Counted from the first letter of the stretch, positions 28,220-38,389 are shown. The stretch: DNA of 64,000 nucleotides from Acinetobacter pittii (GCF_034064985.1 NZ_CP139249.1:1488001-1552000), one strand, 5' to 3'. Notes: generated by a model from the letters alone, not told the origin. Program-made: numbers and translations.

Positions 28220-30766
28220 ATGAAATTGGTAATGATTGGTCATGGTATGGTGGGCCACAAATTCATCGAAGCCATTTTAGAAAAAGCAGATGATGAACTG
28301 GAAATCACGATTCTCGCGGAAGAGCCTCGTATCGCGTATGACCGCGTACATTTGACAGAATATTTTTCGGGGAAATCGGCAAAAGATTTATCTTTAGCTC
28401 GTTTTGACTTTGCAGATGCGCATGGCATTGACTTACGTTTAAACACGAAAGCAACGGCAATTGATACAGCTGCGCAAATAGTTACAACCAACCATGGTGA
28501 TGTGATTAGCTATGACAAATTGGTGTTGGCAACGGGCTCTTATGCATTTGTTCCTCCAATTCCGGGTAATGACCGTGAAAACTGTTTTGTTTACCGTACG
28601 ATTGAAGACTTAGATGCGATTCGTGCAGCGAGTCTCAATGCAAAAACGGGTGTAGTCATTGGTGGTGGTTTACTTGGTCTTGAGGCAGCCAAAGCGTTGC
28701 GTGATTTAGATTTAGAAACCCATGTTGTTGAGTTTGCGCCACGTTTAATGGCAGTTCAAATTGATGACTTGGGCGGTAAAGTTTTACGCCGTAAAATTGA
28801 AAACCTTGGTGTAAAAGTTCATACACAAAAAGCGACTCAATCTATCGAATGTGGCAACAGCACTACACATGTAATGAAATTTGCAGATGGTAGCGAGCTT
28901 GAAGCAGATGTCATTTTATTCTCTGCGGGGATCCGTCCACGTGATGAACTTGCACGTAACAGTGGTCTCGCGATTGGTGAGCGTGGCGGTATTGTCATTA
29001 ATGATTATTGCCAAACTTCAGATAACAATATTTATGCCATTGGTGAATGTGCACTTTGGCAAAACAAAATTTATGGTTTGGTTGCTCCGGGCTATGACAT
29101 GGCACGTATTGCAGCAAAACACATTTTAGATGAAGAGTGTCATTGCTTCGCTGGTGCAGACATGAGCACCAAGTTGAAGTTGATGGGTGTTGATGTTGCT
29201 TCTGTCGGTGATGCGCATGCCATGACGCCGGGTGCATTAAGCTATTTTTATGCAGATGAGCATGCACTGGTTTATAAAAAGATCGTTGTAAATGCAGATA
29301 AAACCAAATTGCTTGGTGCAGTTTTGGTGGGTGATGCCAAAGAATACAACGACCTTTTACAAATGATGTTAAACGGTCTGGCTTTACCAGAAGTACCTGA
29401 AAGCTTGATTATGCCGGGCTTTGAGCAGTCGGCAGGAAAATCTGGTGGTAGCGGTGTCGATTTATTGCCTGATAGCGCAACAATCTGTTCATGTAACAAC
29501 GTCTCAAAAGCGGACATCTGCCAAGCAATTAGCGATGGTTCGACCTCTTTAGGTGCATTAAAGAAATGTACCAAAGCAGCAACTGCTTGTGGTGGCTGTG
29601 CACCATTAGTGACTCAAGTGTTGAAGTCAGAGTTACAGCGTCAAGGTGTAACTGTAAACAATCACATTTGCGAACACTTCCCGTACTCGCGCCAAGAGTT
29701 GTATCACTTGGTTCGTGTTAATGAAATCAAAACCTTTGATGATTTGATTCATCAACATGGTCATGGTTTAGGATGTGATATTTGTAAACCTGCTGCGGCA
29801 AATATCTTGGCATCTTGCTGGAACGATTTCGTCCTTGAGCCAAGCCATGCTGGTCTACAAGACAGTAATGACTACTACTTGGGTAACATTCAAAAAGATG
29901 GTTCTTACTCGGTTGTGCCGCGTATGGCAGGTGGTGAAGTGACTCCAGATGGTTTGATTGCCATTGGTCAAATCGCGAAAAAATATAACTTATATACCAA
30001 AATTACTGGCGGTCAACGCGTTGACATGTTTGGCGCACAAGTCCACGAGCTTCCATTCATTTGGGAAGAGTTAAATGCTGCGGGATTCGAGTCTGGTCAT
30101 GCTTACGGTAAATCATTGCGTACCGTGAAATCTTGTGTGGGAAGTACTTGGTGCCGTTACGGTGTAGACAACTCGGTTGGTTTAGCGATCGAACTTGAAA
30201 ACCGCTACAAAGGTTTACGTTCACCGCATAAATTAAAAATGGCGGTGTCTGGCTGTACTCGTGAATGTGCGGAAGCACAAGGTAAAGACGTCGGTATTAT
30301 CGCGACCGAAAAAGGTTGGAACCTTTATGTCTGTGGTAACGGTGGTATGAAACCACGTCATGCAGAATTACTTGCCTCTGACCTCGATAAAGCAACGCTC
30401 ATCCGTTATATCGACCGTTTCTATATGTTCTACATTCAAACCGCAGACCGTTTACAACGTACCAGTGTATGGCGTGACAACATGGAAGGTGGCCTAGATT
30501 ACCTTAAATCTGTAGTTGTAGATGATTCACTTGGTTTGGCGGCTGAGCTTGAGCGCCGTATGGAACACATTATTGGCACATATCAAGACGAATGGCGTAC
30601 TGCGGTAGAAAATCCTGAAGTACGTAAACGTTTCCAAACTTATATCAATGCAGATGCAAATGAACAGGCTGATCCACACATTCAATTTACGACTGAACGT
30701 GGTCAAATCCGCCCATTAACTGAAGCTGAACGTTCAGAAGACCGCATTCCAATGGTTGAAGCATAA
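28220..30766 (+). CDS. nirB: Assimilatory NAD(P)H nitrite reductase, large subunit
   Basis: NirB reduces nitrite to ammonium in the cytosol with six electrons from NAD(P)H. The 848-residue chain has an N-terminal FAD/NAD oxidoreductase domain (IGHGMVGHKF, then VVIGGGLLGLEAA), a BFD-like 2Fe-2S region with Cys near 423, 425, 457 and 460, a second Cys pair in GCDICKPA, and a sulphite/nitrite reductase ferredoxin-like and siroheme domain. The siroheme/4Fe-4S ligands are Cys 639, 645, 679 and 683 in the expected CX5C and CX3C spacing. The ATG at 28220 has GAGGAG upstream; a TTG five codons before it is less likely. Confidence 0.95.
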   Translation: MKLVMIGHGMVGHKFIEAILEKADDELEITILAEEPRIAYDRVHLTEYFSGKSAKDLSLARFDFADAHGIDLRLNTKATAIDTAAQIVTTNHGDVISYDKLVLATGSYAFVPPIPGNDRENCFVYRTIEDLDAIRAASLNAKTGVVIGGGLLGLEAAKALRDLDLETHVVEFAPRLMAVQIDDLGGKVLRRKIENLGVKVHTQKATQSIECGNSTTHVMKFADGSELEADVILFSAGIRPRDELARNSGLAIGERGGIVINDYCQTSDNNIYAIGECALWQNKIYGLVAPGYDMARIAAKHILDEECHCFAGADMSTKLKLMGVDVASVGDAHAMTPGALSYFYADEHALVYKKIVVNADKTKLLGAVLVGDAKEYNDLLQMMLNGLALPEVPESLIMPGFEQSAGKSGGSGVDLLPDSATICSCNNVSKADICQAISDGSTSLGALKKCTKAATACGGCAPLVTQVLKSELQRQGVTVNNHICEHFPYSRQELYHLVRVNEIKTFDDLIHQHGHGLGCDICKPAAANILASCWNDFVLEPSHAGLQDSNDYYLGNIQKDGSYSVVPRMAGGEVTPDGLIAIGQIAKKYNLYTKITGGQRVDMFGAQVHELPFIWEELNAAGFESGHAYGKSLRTVKSCVGSTWCRYGVDNSVGLAIELENRYKGLRSPHKLKMAVSGCTRECAEAQGKDVGIIATEKGWNLYVCGNGGMKPRHAELLASDLDKATLIRYIDRFYMFYIQTADRLQRTSVWRDNMEGGLDYLKSVVVDDSLGLAAELERRMEHIIGTYQDEWRTAVENPEVRKRFQTYINADANEQADPHIQFTTERGQIRPLTEAERSEDRIPMVEA

Positions 30767-30779
30767 AAGGAGAATCTCT

Positions 30780-32402
30780 ATGAATATTGTACAAGACAAA
30801 AATATGCTTCCTGATGATCAATGGATTGATGTATGTGCACTCGATGATTTAACCCCAAACACTGGCGCGGGTGCACTAGTGGGTGGTCAAGCTGTGGCAA
30901 TCTTTCGTGTAGGGCATGAAAAACGTGTTTACGTGTTAAGCAATAAAGATCCGTTTAGCCAAGCCAACGTCATGAGCCGCGGCATTATTGGCGATTTGCA
31001 AGGTGAGCGGGTCATTGCATCGCCAATCTATAAACAACACTTTAGTTTAGCAACAGGTCGTTGTTTAGAAGATAAAGACCAAAAACTCTCAGTTTATCCG
31101 AGCAAAATTGTTGATGGTCGTGTTTTGGTCAATCCTGTGCCGCAAAAAACATATATTACTAATACAGGTGTGTCTCAAGACAAACTTAAACTAGTACTGA
31201 TTGGTAATGGTTTAGCAGGGATGCGTTGTCTAGAAGATTTACTGGATATGGCACCAGACCGTTATGACGTCACAGTAATTGGTGAAGAACCATGGGGTAA
31301 CTATAACCGTATTATGTTATCTCCGGTTTTATCAGGCGAAAAAACCATTGAAGATATTATGCTGCACCCACCAAAGTGGTATGACGATAAAGGCATTAAA
31401 TTTATTGCCGGTGACAAGGCTGTAAAAATTGATCGCCCACGTAAAGTGGTTTACACCGAAAAAGGTCAGACAGTCGATTATGACCGTCTGATCTTGGCAA
31501 CTGGTTCGGCACCATTTATTCCACCAGTTCAAGGTGTTGACTTAAAAGGCGTGTTAACTTTCCGCGATATTTATGACGTCAACACCATGATTGAATACTG
31601 CGGTTCAAAAACCAACGCTGTGGTGATTGGCGGTGGTTTACTTGGTTTAGAAGCAGCGTACGGTTTAAAACAACGCGGTATGAATGTGACTGTGCTGCAT
31701 TTAATGGACCGTATTATGGAACGCCAACTCGACAGCCGTGCGAGTCAATTACTTCGTCATAGTATTGAGCAAAAAGGCATTCATATTATTACCGAAGCAA
31801 ATACAGAGGCGTTAATTGGTGATGAAGATGGTCATGTGAAACAAATCCGTTTAAAAGATGGTACGGTTTTAGATGCTGACCTTGTGGTGTTCGCTGTAGG
31901 TATTCGTCCAAATATTAGCTTGGCGCAAAGTGCAGGATTACGTTGTAATCGTGGTGTATTGGTGAATGACACCATGCAAACGTTTGATCCAAGTATTTAC
32001 GCGGTGGGTGAATGTATTGAACATCGTGGTCAAACTTTTGGTTTGGTTGAGCCACTATGGGGCCAAGCTTTTATTTGCGCGACCCATTTAGCAGAGCATG
32101 GCAGCTTAACTTTTAAAGCGCCAACCGTACCGACTCAGTTAAAAGTCAGTGGTGTCGATGTATTCTCGGCAGGCAATTTTGAGCCGAAAGATGATTATGA
32201 AGACATTATCCTGAACGATGAAAAACGCCAGATTTATAAGCGTATTATCATTCAAAGCGATCGAGTAATCGGTGCAGTATTGTTTGGTGATACTGAAGAT
32301 GGCATGTGGTATGCAGAGTTAATTGCAGACCAAACCCCTGTTTCTTCATTTAGAAATAAACTGCTATTTGGTCGAGATTTTGCATTAAAAAATGCAGGCT
32401 AA
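30780..32402 (+). CDS. NirD-like domain fused to an FAD/NAD(P)H oxidoreductase
   Basis: A 540-residue protein. The first 120 residues (WIDVCALDDLTPNTG to VDGRVLVNPV) are the NirD fold, a Rieske-like domain without the Fe-S Cys/His pairs, as in other NirD proteins. The rest is a pyridine nucleotide-disulphide oxidoreductase like the N-terminal part of NirB (LVLIGNGLAGMRC, VVIGGGLLGLEAAYGL, YAVGECIEHRG). It therefore combines nitrite reductase small subunit with an extra electron-input module that may serve NirB, the nitrate reductase encoded next, or both. It starts 13 bases after nirB with an AAAGGAGA site. Confidence 0.85.
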   Translation: MNIVQDKNMLPDDQWIDVCALDDLTPNTGAGALVGGQAVAIFRVGHEKRVYVLSNKDPFSQANVMSRGIIGDLQGERVIASPIYKQHFSLATGRCLEDKDQKLSVYPSKIVDGRVLVNPVPQKTYITNTGVSQDKLKLVLIGNGLAGMRCLEDLLDMAPDRYDVTVIGEEPWGNYNRIMLSPVLSGEKTIEDIMLHPPKWYDDKGIKFIAGDKAVKIDRPRKVVYTEKGQTVDYDRLILATGSAPFIPPVQGVDLKGVLTFRDIYDVNTMIEYCGSKTNAVVIGGGLLGLEAAYGLKQRGMNVTVLHLMDRIMERQLDSRASQLLRHSIEQKGIHIITEANTEALIGDEDGHVKQIRLKDGTVLDADLVVFAVGIRPNISLAQSAGLRCNRGVLVNDTMQTFDPSIYAVGECIEHRGQTFGLVEPLWGQAFICATHLAEHGSLTFKAPTVPTQLKVSGVDVFSAGNFEPKDDYEDIILNDEKRQIYKRIIIQSDRVIGAVLFGDTEDGMWYAELIADQTPVSSFRNKLLFGRDFALKNAG

Positions 32403-32420
32403 ATAGGGAAAGGAGCAGTT

Positions 32421-35201
32421 ATGAATAGTATTCCAAGCGTTGAAATTGATAGCTCCGACCATGTTGCAAAAACAATCAAAACAACATGTCCATATTGTGG
32501 GGTGGGCTGTGGTGTTAGCGTAAACGTCCAACAAAAACCTCAAGGGCCTGTAGTACAAGTTGAGGGGGATGCCGAGCATCCTTCCAACTTTGGACGCTTA
32601 TGTATTAAAGGTAGCCGACTTGCGGATACTTTGGGGTTAGAAACACGTGTTTTACAACCAATGATGGGACGAAAAGCTGATCGGGTGGTAACGACATGGG
32701 ATGCCGCCATCAATAAAATTGCTGATAAATTCCAATCTTGTATCGACAAATATGGACATGACAGCATTGCATTTTATGTTTCTGGTCAGCTTTTGACTGA
32801 AGACTATTATGTGGTGAACAAGTTTGTAAAAGGCTATTTGGGTACTGCAAATATCGACACCAACTCGCGCCTTTGTATGTCATCTGCGGTGGCAGGTCAC
32901 AAACGTAGCTTTGGTGAAGATCTTGTCCCTGCAAGTTATGAAGATTTTGAACATGCCGACATGGTGGTATTGGTCGGTTCCAATACCGCATGGTGCCATC
33001 CTGTGCTGTATCAGCGGATTATGCAGGCTAAAAGCCACAATCCAAATATGTTTGTTGTGGTGATTGATCCACGTTTTACCAGTACTTGTGAACAAGCGGA
33101 TTTACATTTACCGATTTTGCCGGGCCAAGATGTCGCTTTATTTAATGGCTTATTTCAATATCTATATCAAAATGGCCATGCCGATCAGGCCTTTGTAGAT
33201 ACTTATACCGAAGGTTTGCACGATGTTTTGGAAAGCAGTGAGCCAGAAACCGATATTGAATATGTGGCAAAGCGTACGGGAATTACGTTCGATAAGTTGC
33301 AACAGTTTTTTGAGAAATTTGCGCAGACTGAAAAAGTCATTACCCTATTTTCAATGGGTGTGAATCAATCAAGTCAGGGTGTAAATAAAGCCAATAGTAT
33401 TATTAACTGTCATTTATTGACTGGAAAAATTGGTAAGCTCGGCGCTGCTCCATTTTCAATGACTGGTCAGCCCAACGCGATGGGTGGTCGAGAAGTGGGT
33501 GGCTTAGCCAATATGCTAGCGGCACACATGGACTTAGATAACCCATTACATCAAAAAGTAGTGCAAACCTTTTGGGATAGCCCATTTATTGCAACTCAAG
33601 CTGGTTTGAAAGCAGTTGATTTATTTAATGCGGTTGAAGCTGGAAAAATTAAAGCCATCTGGATTATGGCAACTAATCCAGTGGTGAGTTTGCCAGATGC
33701 CGATCAGGTGAAACGTGCTTTAGAGAAATGCGAATTGGTCGTTGTGTCAGATATCTGTGCCGATACGGATACTACAGCTTACGCCGATATTTTGCTTCCA
33801 GCTTTAGGTTGGGGTGAAAAAGATGGCACAGTGACGAACTCTGAGCGCCGTATTTCACGTCAACGTGCTTTTTTACCTGCGCCGGGTGAAGCAAAAGCGG
33901 ATTGGTGGTCTGTTAGCCAAGTCGCGAAAAAATTAGGCTTCAATGGTTTTGATTTCGCGAGTGCTGTTGATATTTTCAATGAGCATGCAGCGTTATCGGC
34001 ACAAGACAATGCAGAAATAGATACTCGTGAACAAAGTAATAATTTTCGTTATTTCAATCTGAAAGGGTTAATGAATCTAAGTGGTGCTGAGTACGATGCT
34101 CTGCAACCAGTACAATGGCCAGTATGGGATAAAAAACAAGACGCTAAAGCTGTTCAACAACTGTTTGGCAAGGGCCAGTTTAGTCACAAAAACACCAAGG
34201 CAAAATTGGTTCCGACTGTTGCAATTAATCCCGTACATGCAATTTCAGAAGATTATCCGCTCATTTTGAATACGGGGCGTATCCGTGACCAATGGCACAC
34301 CATGACTCGTACTGGTTTGTCACCAAATTTGACCAGTCACCGCGCTGAACCATTCTGTGAGATTCATCCAAGTGATGCTTTGAAGTTTGGCGTACGTGAT
34401 CAAGGCTTAGTAGAAGTTCGTTCGAAATGGGGCAGTTGTGTACTACGTGTGACCTTCTCATCGGGGGTACGTCGTGGGCAAATTTTTGCACCGATTCACT
34501 GGACTGAACAGGTTGCATCCGACGCCCGCATTGGTAAAGTCGTTAATCCAGAAGTTGATGCAATTTCAGGTGAACCTGAGTTCAAACATACGCCTGTAAT
34601 CATTCAGCCGTTCTATACCACTTGGCAGGGCGTGCTCTATATTCGTGAAGGATACGATTCGCATATTCAAGAATCGCTACATCACTGTGCATGGTGGACC
34701 AAGGTCAAAATGGTTAAAACCAACCGTTATGAACTTGCAGACCGCCAAACTTTTCACGATACTCAAAAGAATCTGAAAAGCTTTTTACCATTTGCCGATG
34801 AAACCTTTGAATGGTTAAGCATAGAAGATATCTCTTCACAACTGAGCCATAGCGTTATTTTGAAAGATGGCATTGTAATTGCAAGTCTATATATTGCACC
34901 GCCAGATTTATTGCCAGACCGTGATTGGGTAGCGAGTCTCTTTAAACGAGAACGTTTGAGTGCCTTGCACCGAAAAGCTTTACTAGCGGGTATGCCAATG
35001 TCGGCTACCAATAATGATGGGCCTTTAGTGTGTAGTTGTTTTAAAGTAGGTAAGAATAAAATTATCGACGTGATAAAAACACAAAACATTACCCATGAAA
35101 AACAGGTTACTGCATGTTTAAAAGCAGGTGGGAACTGTGGTTCATGTTTACCTGAGATTCGTGGCTTAATTAAAGCTTGCCAACAAGAGGTGGAAGTGTG
35201 A
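32421..35201 (+). CDS. nasC: Assimilatory nitrate reductase, molybdopterin catalytic subunit
   Basis: A 926-residue cytosolic Mo-bisMGD enzyme reducing nitrate to nitrite. The N-terminal CPYCGVGCGV (Cys 23, 26, 30) and GRLCIKGS bind the 4Fe-4S cluster; the MopB core shows GQLLTEDYYVVNKF, NSRLCMSSAV, MTGQPNAMGGREVGG and a C-terminal cofactor-binding TGRIRDQWHTMTRTG. The last 60 residues are a BFD-like 2Fe-2S domain (CSCFKVGKNKIID, then GGNCGSCLPE), typical of NasA/NasC-type enzymes that take electrons from a flavoprotein. The neighbouring NirD-FAD fusion is the likely donor. Its TGA overlaps the mobA GTG. The symbol (nasA, nasC or narB) varies between species. Confidence 0.93.
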   Translation: MNSIPSVEIDSSDHVAKTIKTTCPYCGVGCGVSVNVQQKPQGPVVQVEGDAEHPSNFGRLCIKGSRLADTLGLETRVLQPMMGRKADRVVTTWDAAINKIADKFQSCIDKYGHDSIAFYVSGQLLTEDYYVVNKFVKGYLGTANIDTNSRLCMSSAVAGHKRSFGEDLVPASYEDFEHADMVVLVGSNTAWCHPVLYQRIMQAKSHNPNMFVVVIDPRFTSTCEQADLHLPILPGQDVALFNGLFQYLYQNGHADQAFVDTYTEGLHDVLESSEPETDIEYVAKRTGITFDKLQQFFEKFAQTEKVITLFSMGVNQSSQGVNKANSIINCHLLTGKIGKLGAAPFSMTGQPNAMGGREVGGLANMLAAHMDLDNPLHQKVVQTFWDSPFIATQAGLKAVDLFNAVEAGKIKAIWIMATNPVVSLPDADQVKRALEKCELVVVSDICADTDTTAYADILLPALGWGEKDGTVTNSERRISRQRAFLPAPGEAKADWWSVSQVAKKLGFNGFDFASAVDIFNEHAALSAQDNAEIDTREQSNNFRYFNLKGLMNLSGAEYDALQPVQWPVWDKKQDAKAVQQLFGKGQFSHKNTKAKLVPTVAINPVHAISEDYPLILNTGRIRDQWHTMTRTGLSPNLTSHRAEPFCEIHPSDALKFGVRDQGLVEVRSKWGSCVLRVTFSSGVRRGQIFAPIHWTEQVASDARIGKVVNPEVDAISGEPEFKHTPVIIQPFYTTWQGVLYIREGYDSHIQESLHHCAWWTKVKMVKTNRYELADRQTFHDTQKNLKSFLPFADETFEWLSIEDISSQLSHSVILKDGIVIASLYIAPPDLLPDRDWVASLFKRERLSALHRKALLAGMPMSATNNDGPLVCSCFKVGKNKIIDVIKTQNITHEKQVTACLKAGGNCGSCLPEIRGLIKACQQEVEV

Positions 35202-35827
35202 ATAAGGGATATCCCGTAACTGATCTGGTCATTTTGGCGGGTGGACAAGCCCGCCGTATGAATGGTTTAAATAAGCTGTTGCAGCAATTTGATGGCGATA
35301 CGCAACTACTCAAAATTCATCAAAAACTAAAGTCATCTGTATCTGAAATTTGGGTAAATAGTCATCGTGATTATTCGATTTATCAAAGTATTGTGCCTGA
35401 TATTAAGTGTTTTCAAGATGATGCTTCCGGTTTTTTCGGCCCACTTATGGGCATGAAAAGCGCATGGTCACATGTAAAAGCAGATTATGTTTTGTGTATT
35501 CCCTGTGATGTGACGTATATACCTACGCAAGTCGTTGCGAAATTACACAGCGCACTACGCAAAAATAAACAAGCTCAGGCAGCCTATGTTTCAATTAATG
35601 GGGATGCTTTATACCCATTTTGCTTATTAAAGCGTGAAAGCCTGATTACGATACGAGAGCAAATTGATAAACAACGATTAAGTTTAAAAGAGTGCTTTAA
35701 GCTTTTACATGCACAAGTCGCCGTATTTCAAAAACAAAACTTATTTTTTCATAGCATTAACTCTTTGGATGAGCTCCAACAATATAAACAAATCAATGCT
35801 TTTAAAGAGATATTTACCGCGAGTTAA
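35198..35827 (+). CDS. mobA: Molybdenum cofactor guanylyltransferase
   Basis: A 209-residue enzyme that attaches GMP to molybdopterin to form the MGD cofactor needed by the nitrate reductase next door. The LAGGQARRMNGLNKLL motif is the family's GTP-binding LAGGxxxRMGGxDK, slightly altered, and IPCDVTYIPTQVV holds the metal-binding Asp. The likely start is the GTG at 35198, which shares GTGA with the nasC stop and has AGAGGTGG upstream. It is the last gene of the nasA transcript; 148 bases follow before the next gene. Confidence 0.88.
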   Translation: MNKGYPVTDLVILAGGQARRMNGLNKLLQQFDGDTQLLKIHQKLKSSVSEIWVNSHRDYSIYQSIVPDIKCFQDDASGFFGPLMGMKSAWSHVKADYVLCIPCDVTYIPTQVVAKLHSALRKNKQAQAAYVSINGDALYPFCLLKRESLITIREQIDKQRLSLKECFKLLHAQVAVFQKQNLFFHSINSLDELQQYKQINAFKEIFTAS

Positions 35828-35891
35828 ACATTAGATTCTATCAATTTACAAACTAAAGTGATGTTATAAACAAATTTTAAATGATGCGTTC

Positions 35892-35920
35892 TTGACTATC
35901 TAATATATAAGTTCTATTTT
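35892..35920 (+). promoter_or_regulatory. Candidate sigma-70 promoter
   Basis: TTGACT (35892-35897) and TATTTT (35915-35920) are 17 bases apart and about 55 bases before the next start codon. The -10 is poor and the DNA is AT-rich, so this is only a candidate. Confidence 0.35.
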
Positions 35921-35975
35921 GGAACTTGTTATTTTAATTCTAGCTAGATGTATAAAAATAAACGGAGCCAGAAAA

Positions 35976-38249
35976 ATGATGGACGCAGCTCAGCAAAGTA
36001 AAACAGATGTGACCGCATGTATCTTATGTTCTAGAAATTGCGGTTTAAGTGTTGAAATTAAAGATAACCAGTTTGTCAAAATTAAAGGTGATCCCGAACA
36101 TGCTTTTTCTCAAGGTTACATTTGTCAAAAAGCTGCCAGATTACAGCATTACCAGCAACACGCAGACCGTTTGACCACACCTTTGAAACGTCAACCTGAT
36201 GGATCATTTCAAGAAGTAAGTTGGGATGTTGCCATACAAGAAATTGCTGATCGATTAGCGCAGATTAGAGATGATTTTGGTGGGACTGCTTTTGCTTCGG
36301 TTGGGGGCGGTGGCCAAGGCAATCATTTAGGTGCAGCGTATGGTCGACAACTTTTGCTGGCCATGAAAAGTTATTATGCTTACAACTCACTTGCCCAAGA
36401 AAAAACGGGCGATTTTTGGCTCAATGGACGTTTGTTTGGTAGTCAGGCCTGCCATACTACAGAAGATGTTGAACACGCCGACTATGTACTTTTCATTGGA
36501 ACAAATCCTTTTCAGGCCCATGGCATTCCCAACGCTCGAGACACGCTAAAACATATTAAGAAAGATCCAAATCGAACCATGGTGGTGTTTGACCCGCGTG
36601 TTACCGAAACAGCAAAACAAGCTGATATTCATGTGCAACTAAAACCGGGGACAGATGCTTTTTTAATGTCGGCCATGATTGCGATCATTATTAAAGAAAA
36701 GCTTTATGATGCAGCGTTTATTGAGCAGCATACACATGGGTTTGAAGAAGTAAAAGCTGCATTTAGTCGAGTTCCAATTGAAGACTATATTGTCAAGGCA
36801 GATGTTCCAGTCGATTTGATTTACCAAGTAGTTCGAGATTTTGCCAAGGCAAAAAGAGGCTGTGTACGTATCGATTTAGGTATTCAACATACTTTAAATA
36901 CTACCTTAAACGGGTATTTAGAAAAACTACTGTACTTACTGACTGGAAACTTTGGAAAACAAGGTGCCAATAATTTGCATACCATGTTTATTCCAATCTT
37001 AAGCGATACAGATGAAAGAAAGCCGAAATATAGACGTAGTGTTTACCATAAAATGTTCCCGATTTCCGGGTTTTTCCCGCCTAATATTTTACCCGATGAA
37101 ATCTTAAAAGCAGGGGAAAAGCGAATTCGTGCTGTGTTTGTAGATAGCTGTAATCCACTATTAACCTATCCTGATACACCAGCTTATGAGGAAGCATTTA
37201 AAGCATTAGATTTGTTGGTTGTGGTGGATGTTGCCATGACGGAAACCGCTAGGCTTGCGGACTACATTTTGCCGGCTCACACTCAGTTTGAAAAATGGGA
37301 ATTTACGGGCTTTAATCTTGAGTTCCCTAAGAATGGCTTTCATCTCAGACATCCTGTATTGACCGCTCAAACGAATACTTTACCGGAAGCCGAAATTTAT
37401 ACTCGATTACTTGAAGCCATGCAGGTGATTCCAAAACGCTTTCCAGTTTTAGAAAAAATAGCTGCGGTCGACTCGAAAAAAACAGCCTATTTACCTTACT
37501 TGTTGGCATTGGGACTTACTTTTGCACGAAATAAAAAATATATTCCTTTTGCTGCTTCAATTCTCTATCGTACTTTAGGTAAACAGTTAGAAAAATCAGC
37601 TGGTTCAGTTGCTTTTTTATTACCGCTGTCGATTCAATATGCTGTCTTACATACTAAAGCGGTACGCCGTGCAGGGTACAAGGGTAATCCGTTAACACAA
37701 GGTGTCAAACTATTTGAACAAATTTTAAAGCAACGTTCAGGTATGGTTTTATCGCAACATGAATATGATGAAGTCTGGAAACTGGTAGCTTATAAAGATA
37801 AGAAAATACGTCTAGCTATTCCCGAGATGTTAACTGAGCTCACAAATTTAAAAAATCATCCGGTTAATGTTGAAGAATTTCCATTCATACTTTTATCAGG
37901 TGAGCGACGTAGCTATAACGCCAATCAAATTTACCGTGACCCAGCTTGGCGAAAAGTAGATGCTGAAGGGGCTTTACGAATTCATCCAGAAGATGCAAAA
38001 CAACTAAATGTAGATGCAGGAGGTCAGCTTAAATGTATTTCACAACATGGAGAAATCCAAGTTACTGTAGATTTTGATGAGGGAATGCGAAAAGGAGTTG
38101 TTTCGCTTCCACATGGTTATGGCATGCGCTTTCAAGGTGGAGAACCAATTGGACCACAATTAAATCAATTAATTTCCGCTGAACATTGTGATCCTTTATC
38201 TAAAACGCCGTACCATAAATATGTACCCATCCGCTTAGAAAAGTGCTAG
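35976..38249 (+). CDS. Molybdopterin oxidoreductase of unknown substrate
   Basis: A 757-residue MopB-family enzyme. Cys 15, 18 and 22 (CILCSRNCGL) and YICQKA bind a 4Fe-4S cluster; the core has FASVGGGGQGNHLGAAYGRQ, LFIGTNPFQAHGIPNARD and VFDPRVTETAKQADIHVQL, and the C-terminal dinucleotide-binding barrel is present (LLSGERRSYNANQIYRD). There is no twin-arginine signal, so it is cytosolic. Residues about 490-570 hold a hydrophobic insertion I cannot place. No small subunit lies beside it. Formate dehydrogenase, nitrate reductase and other activities are all possible; the sequence does not decide. ATG 35976 or 35979 may start it, with GGAG upstream. Confidence 0.75.
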   Translation: MMDAAQQSKTDVTACILCSRNCGLSVEIKDNQFVKIKGDPEHAFSQGYICQKAARLQHYQQHADRLTTPLKRQPDGSFQEVSWDVAIQEIADRLAQIRDDFGGTAFASVGGGGQGNHLGAAYGRQLLLAMKSYYAYNSLAQEKTGDFWLNGRLFGSQACHTTEDVEHADYVLFIGTNPFQAHGIPNARDTLKHIKKDPNRTMVVFDPRVTETAKQADIHVQLKPGTDAFLMSAMIAIIIKEKLYDAAFIEQHTHGFEEVKAAFSRVPIEDYIVKADVPVDLIYQVVRDFAKAKRGCVRIDLGIQHTLNTTLNGYLEKLLYLLTGNFGKQGANNLHTMFIPILSDTDERKPKYRRSVYHKMFPISGFFPPNILPDEILKAGEKRIRAVFVDSCNPLLTYPDTPAYEEAFKALDLLVVVDVAMTETARLADYILPAHTQFEKWEFTGFNLEFPKNGFHLRHPVLTAQTNTLPEAEIYTRLLEAMQVIPKRFPVLEKIAAVDSKKTAYLPYLLALGLTFARNKKYIPFAASILYRTLGKQLEKSAGSVAFLLPLSIQYAVLHTKAVRRAGYKGNPLTQGVKLFEQILKQRSGMVLSQHEYDEVWKLVAYKDKKIRLAIPEMLTELTNLKNHPVNVEEFPFILLSGERRSYNANQIYRDPAWRKVDAEGALRIHPEDAKQLNVDAGGQLKCISQHGEIQVTVDFDEGMRKGVVSLPHGYGMRFQGGEPIGPQLNQLISAEHCDPLSKTPYHKYVPIRLEKC

Positions 38250-38372
38250 AAATAAAGTAGGGCATATAACAGGTTGACGCCGCACTGATTTTGTAAAGCT
38301 TTAAAGTTTGAGCTAAAACGGTACGGCCGAAATTTCAAATACAACCCGAAAAGTTATGGATGATAAATAGAA

Positions 38373-38389
38373 TTGGAACAAATTTTGCA
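38373..38389 (+). promoter_or_regulatory. Candidate sigma-54 promoter of the moa-moe operon
   Basis: TTGGAACAAATTTTGCA has GG-N10-GC spacing and a full TTGCA -12 element. It lies about 95 bases before moaA. I did not find a convincing NtrC palindrome upstream. Confidence 0.45.

Noticed and set aside
30780..31140. A true Rieske 2Fe-2S domain in the NirD region
   Set aside because: The Cys/His pairs are absent, so it is the NirD variant of the fold.
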